From: DATAFO01 sp046728015 | GTDB lineage: Bacteria; Actinomycetota; Thermoleophilia; Solirubrobacterales; 70-9 | Assembly: GCA_046728015.1 (NCBI GenBank) | Contig: JBKPDQ010000098.1 | Span: 1 to 14,109, forward strand | Length of the DNA: 14,109 nt | Reading direction: 5' to 3' | Part shown: positions 12,181 through 14,109 of the stretch, one piece after another | Layout: each line of letters begins with the position of its first letter | Numbering within the stretch: the stretch's first letter is position 1 | Notes under the pieces: generated by a model | What the model saw: the letters and a program-made list of their open reading frames with translations, nothing else | Told to the model about the DNA's origin: nothing | The model's database searches: none | Position numbers and translations under genes: made by a program

Positions 12181-12606
12181 ATGGCCCACGATGAGTGGAG
12201 GGTGGAGGTCCAACTGGACGACCCCGAGCACGGGTTCCCGCTCTCGGAGCGCCTGCGCGCCTTGGACCTGGACGAGGAGGTCGCCCACCGGCTGGGCGAT
12301 CGGGTGATCGTGACTCGCGACGGCCCGCGACTGTTCGTCTACACCCAGAGCGACGAAGCCGCCCGCGAGTCAGAGCGGATCGTGCAGGAAGTCGCTGCCG
12401 AGGACGAGCTCACGGCGGACACGCGCGTGCGACGCTGGAACCCGGTCGACCGCTTCTGGCAGGACCCGAACGAGCCGCTGACGAGCGAACCGGAGACCTC
12501 GCCCCCCAACCTCGCGGAGGAAGCCGAAGAGGAGGGTGTGCCACATCCACTCTTCACCTTCATCGAGGGTCACGAGCCGAGGTTCATGCGCGACCTCGGC
12601 CTCTGA
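12181..12606 (+). CDS. Conserved-looking acidic hypothetical protein
   Basis: I do not recognise a named family for this 141-residue soluble protein. It has strand-helix-strand-strand-helix order over residues 5-75: WRVEVQLDD, a helix with LSERLRALDLDEE, RVIVTRDG and RLFVYTQS strands, then the helix EAARESERIVQEVAAED. This suggests a small ferredoxin-like alpha/beta fold (inference). RRWNPVDRFWQDPNEPL (84-100) looks like a conserved motif with two tryptophans and resembles hypothetical proteins I associate with Thermoleophilia. A Glu/Pro-rich acidic linker (about 101-121) leads to a short aromatic end, HPLFTFIEGHEPRFMRDLGL. There is no signal peptide or membrane helix. The gene is single, divergent from the GNAT gene and separated from the PII gene by 175 bases. 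The frame, codon use and promoter geometry support a real gene. Confidence 0.7.
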   Translation: MAHDEWRVEVQLDDPEHGFPLSERLRALDLDEEVAHRLGDRVIVTRDGPRLFVYTQSDEAARESERIVQEVAAEDELTADTRVRRWNPVDRFWQDPNEPLTSEPETSPPNLAEEAEEEGVPHPLFTFIEGHEPRFMRDLGL

Positions 12607-12702
12607 CGGCTCGCCTTCCGGCAAGCTGTTGCTCCACGCCGAGCAGAACCCGCCTCCGCTCTAGCGGCGCCCCGGCACCTCGCCAGAGGGCCTCAGCAAG
12701 CC

Positions 12703-12733
12703 CTGACCCTCCGTCCGCGGCCGAAGTTAGGCT
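12703..12733 (+). promoter_or_regulatory. Candidate promoter for the PII-amt operon, CTGACC and TAGGCT
   Basis: TAGGCT (12728-12733) resembles the proS -10 exactly. CTGACC (12703-12708) is a possible -35 with a rather long 19-base spacer. Unlike the other leading genes, about 48 bases separate the -10 from the GTG at 12782, so this transcript would have a leader and it carries a ribosome site (AGGAAGGACGGAG). Confidence 0.4.
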
Positions 12734-12762
12734 CGCCCGATTCCCAGGGGTTGAACCGCTGA

Positions 12763-12777
12763 CCAGGAAGGACGGAG
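12763..12777 (+). promoter_or_regulatory. Shine-Dalgarno region of the PII gene
   Basis: The purine-rich stretch AGGAAGGACGGAG lies directly upstream of CACC and the GTG at 12782. It offers AGGA and GGAG cores and fixes the GTG start, which also begins the canonical MKLV of PII proteins. Confidence 0.55.
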
Positions 12778-12781
12778 CACC

Positions 12782-13135
12782 GTGAAGCTCGTCATCGGCA
12801 TCGTGCGTCCCGAGAAGGCGAACGACGTCTTGGAAGCCCTCTACCGCGCCGAGGTGCGCGGCCTCTCGATGAGTCCCGTGCAGGGGCACGGGGGAGAGCT
12901 GGACAGGGTCGAGACCTACCGCGGCACGACCGTACAGGTCGGCCTGGCCGACAAGGTGCGCTTCGAGATCGCCGTGTCCGACGACTTCGTGGACCCGACC
13001 ATCACGGCGCTCACCGAGGGTGCTCGGACCGGTGAGGTCGGCGACGGCAAGATCTTCGTCGTCCCGCTCGAACGGGCGGTCCGCATCCGCACCGGCGAGA
13101 CCGATCAAGGCGCCGTGACGCCGGTGGGCGCATGA
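12782..13135 (+). CDS. glnB: PII nitrogen regulatory protein with divergent T-loop
   Basis: This 117-residue trimeric signal protein reads ATP/ADP and 2-oxoglutarate and controls ammonium uptake and assimilation. It aligns without gaps to E. coli GlnB numbering: K58, G87-D88-G89-K90 and R101/R103 of the nucleotide site are kept, and TGEVGDGKIFVVPLE is the second family signature. The T-loop (about 36-55) is unusual. Canonical GFGRQKGHTELYRGAEY is here GHGGELDRVETYRGTTV: R38 is Gly, Q39 is Glu, K40 is Leu and the modifiable Tyr51 is Val. Y46 and R47 remain, and in GlnK R47 is the residue that plugs the AmtB pore. Thus covalent uridylylation or adenylylation at 51 is impossible and 2-oxoglutarate/Mg-ATP sensing may be changed (inference), while channel blocking is plausible. 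The gene overlaps amt by 4 bases (ATGA), with PII first. Confidence 0.93.
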   Translation: MKLVIGIVRPEKANDVLEALYRAEVRGLSMSPVQGHGGELDRVETYRGTTVQVGLADKVRFEIAVSDDFVDPTITALTEGARTGEVGDGKIFVVPLERAVRIRTGETDQGAVTPVGA

Positions 13136-14109
13136 GCGGCGTGCCGATCCTCGCGCAGGTGGCGGAGATCGACACCGGCGACACCGCGTGGATGCTCGCC
13201 GCGACTGCGCTGGTGTTGTTGATGACGCCCGCGCTCGGGCTCTTCTACGCCGGACTTGTGCGCGCGAAGAACCCGCTGAACACGTTCATGATGTGCGTCG
13301 CGGCAATCGCTGTCGCGGTGGTCACCTGGGCGGCGTTCGGCTACTCGTTCGCCTTCTCCGAGGGCAACGACATCATCGGCGGCTTCGACTATGCGTTCCT
13401 CAACGACGTCACCCTGGAGCCGCGCGAGGGGTCGACGATCCCGCATCTGCTGTTCTTCGCCTTTCAGGCGACGTTCTGCATCATCACCACGGCGCTGATC
13501 TCCGGCGCGGTGGTCGAGCGGATGCGGTTCAGCGCCTTCCTCGTCTTCGCCGCCCTGTGGTCGGTGCTCGTCTACGCGGTGCTCGCGCACTGGGCCTTCG
13601 GACCGGGCTGGCTGTTCAACGGCGGGACGCTCGACTTCGCTGGCGGCGTTGCCGTGGAGATGGGGTCCGGGTTCTCAGCGCTGGCGGCGGCGCTGGTCGT
13701 CGGCGCCCGCAAGGACTACGGGCGCCTGGCCCTGCTGCCGCACAACGCCATCTACGTGCTGGTCGGCGCCGGGCTGCTGTGGTTCGGCTGGTTCGGCTTC
13801 AACGGCGGCAGCGGGTTCTCGGCGGGCCACTCCAGCGTGCTGGCGTTCACGAACACCCTCATCACGCCCGCCTGCACGCTCATCGTCTGGTTCGCGCTCG
13901 ACCTCATCCGCGGCCGCCAGATCACCGCGATCGGCGCGGCCACCGCGATCATCGTCGGCTGCGTCGCGATCACGCCCGCGGGCGGCTTCATCAGCCCGGG
14001 CTGGGCGACGGCGCTCGGGGCGCTGGCGGCCCTGCCCTGCTACGCCGTGATCCTCTTCCGCCCGCGGACGCACGTGGACGAGACGCTCGACGTCCTCGCG
14101 GCGCACGGC
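13132..14109 (+). CDS. amt: Ammonium transporter (Amt/Mep/Rh), first pore His replaced by Glu; C-terminus cut by window edge
   Basis: The open frame of 326 residues runs to the window edge and lacks the last two or three helices. It is an 11-helix membrane channel that takes up ammonium. GLFYAGLVRAKN (36-47), FQATFCIIT (111-119), ISGAVVERMRFSAF (123-136), LLWFGWFGFNGGS and CVAITPAGGFI mark the family. F115 corresponds to the Phe gate (F107) and the Ser of NGGS to S219. By alignment with AmtB, W148 is F156 (AHWAFGPGW), and H168, the first pore histidine of GGTVVH, is E176 (GGVAVEMGSG). The second histidine survives as H325 near the edge (DVLAAHG). Glu at the first position is the Mep1/Mep3 state of fungi. 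The gene is coupled to the PII gene by an ATGA overlap. The Shine-Dalgarno is weak. Confidence 0.94.
   Translation, partial: MSGVPILAQVAEIDTGDTAWMLAATALVLLMTPALGLFYAGLVRAKNPLNTFMMCVAAIAVAVVTWAAFGYSFAFSEGNDIIGGFDYAFLNDVTLEPREGSTIPHLLFFAFQATFCIITTALISGAVVERMRFSAFLVFAALWSVLVYAVLAHWAFGPGWLFNGGTLDFAGGVAVEMGSGFSALAAALVVGARKDYGRLALLPHNAIYVLVGAGLLWFGWFGFNGGSGFSAGHSSVLAFTNTLITPACTLIVWFALDLIRGRQITAIGAATAIIVGCVAITPAGGFISPGWATALGALAALPCYAVILFRPRTHVDETLDVLAAHG

Noticed and set aside
1..14109. tRNA, rRNA, CRISPR, insertion sequences, prophage or defence genes
   Set aside because: No repeat array, transposase, integrase or tRNA-like fold was noticed. Gene content and codon use are uniform, which argues against a transferred island.

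Overview
The window is about 14 kb of very GC-rich, densely packed bacterial chromosome. Third codon positions are strongly G/C, GTG starts are frequent, and genes overlap by a few bases. The protein set points to a deep-branching actinobacterium of the Thermoleophilia/Rubrobacteria type (inference). The clues are a GarA-like FHA protein followed by an FtsR-like MerR regulator, a short RsiG-like protein with one c-di-GMP motif, and an RskA-like membrane protein. I see no mobile element, CRISPR array, rRNA or tRNA. It reads as ordinary core chromosome with several unusual variants of well-known proteins.

Layout. (1) 1-1004, minus: C-terminally truncated family 2 glycosyltransferase, divergent from the next block. 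(2) 1069-3340, plus: proS, overlapped by a CDP-alcohol phosphatidyltransferase (pgsA-like). (3) 3403-7021, plus: a tight run of RsiG-like c-di-GMP-binding candidate, zinc-ribbon/FHA protein (GarA-like), MerR regulator (FtsR-like), SRPBCC protein and an FAD enzyme of the alkyl-DHAP synthase type. (4) 7026-8051, minus: membrane protein with an N-terminal HTH and a C-terminal RskA-like domain, convergent with block 3. (5) 8208-8712, plus: a possible 25-residue ORF and a YdiI/MenI-like hotdog thioesterase. (6) 8709-12109, minus: nadE, a GH3 beta-N-acetylhexosaminidase-like lipoprotein-sized membrane-anchored protein and a GNAT acetyltransferase. (7) 12181-12606, plus: conserved-looking hypothetical protein. 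(8) 12782-14109, plus: PII protein overlapping an ammonium transporter that runs off the window.

How they may work together. Block 3 puts a predicted c-di-GMP sensor/anti-sigma protein directly before a Ser/Thr-kinase-responsive FHA switch and a division-linked MerR regulator. This suggests one transcript joining second-messenger, phospho-signalling and cell-division control (inference). Its neighbourhood with a phosphatidyltransferase recalls the pgsA2-garA-Rv1828 region of Mycobacterium. Block 8 is a nitrogen module whose two proteins are both altered at textbook residues. PII lacks the modifiable Tyr51 and has a changed Gln39. The transporter has Glu in place of the first pore histidine and Phe in place of the periplasmic tryptophan.

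Most transcription-leading genes carry a TANNNT-like -10 element only 6-9 bases before the start codon with no Shine-Dalgarno sequence, so leaderless initiation is probably common here. No systematic search could be run; all assignments rest on reading translations and motifs by eye.
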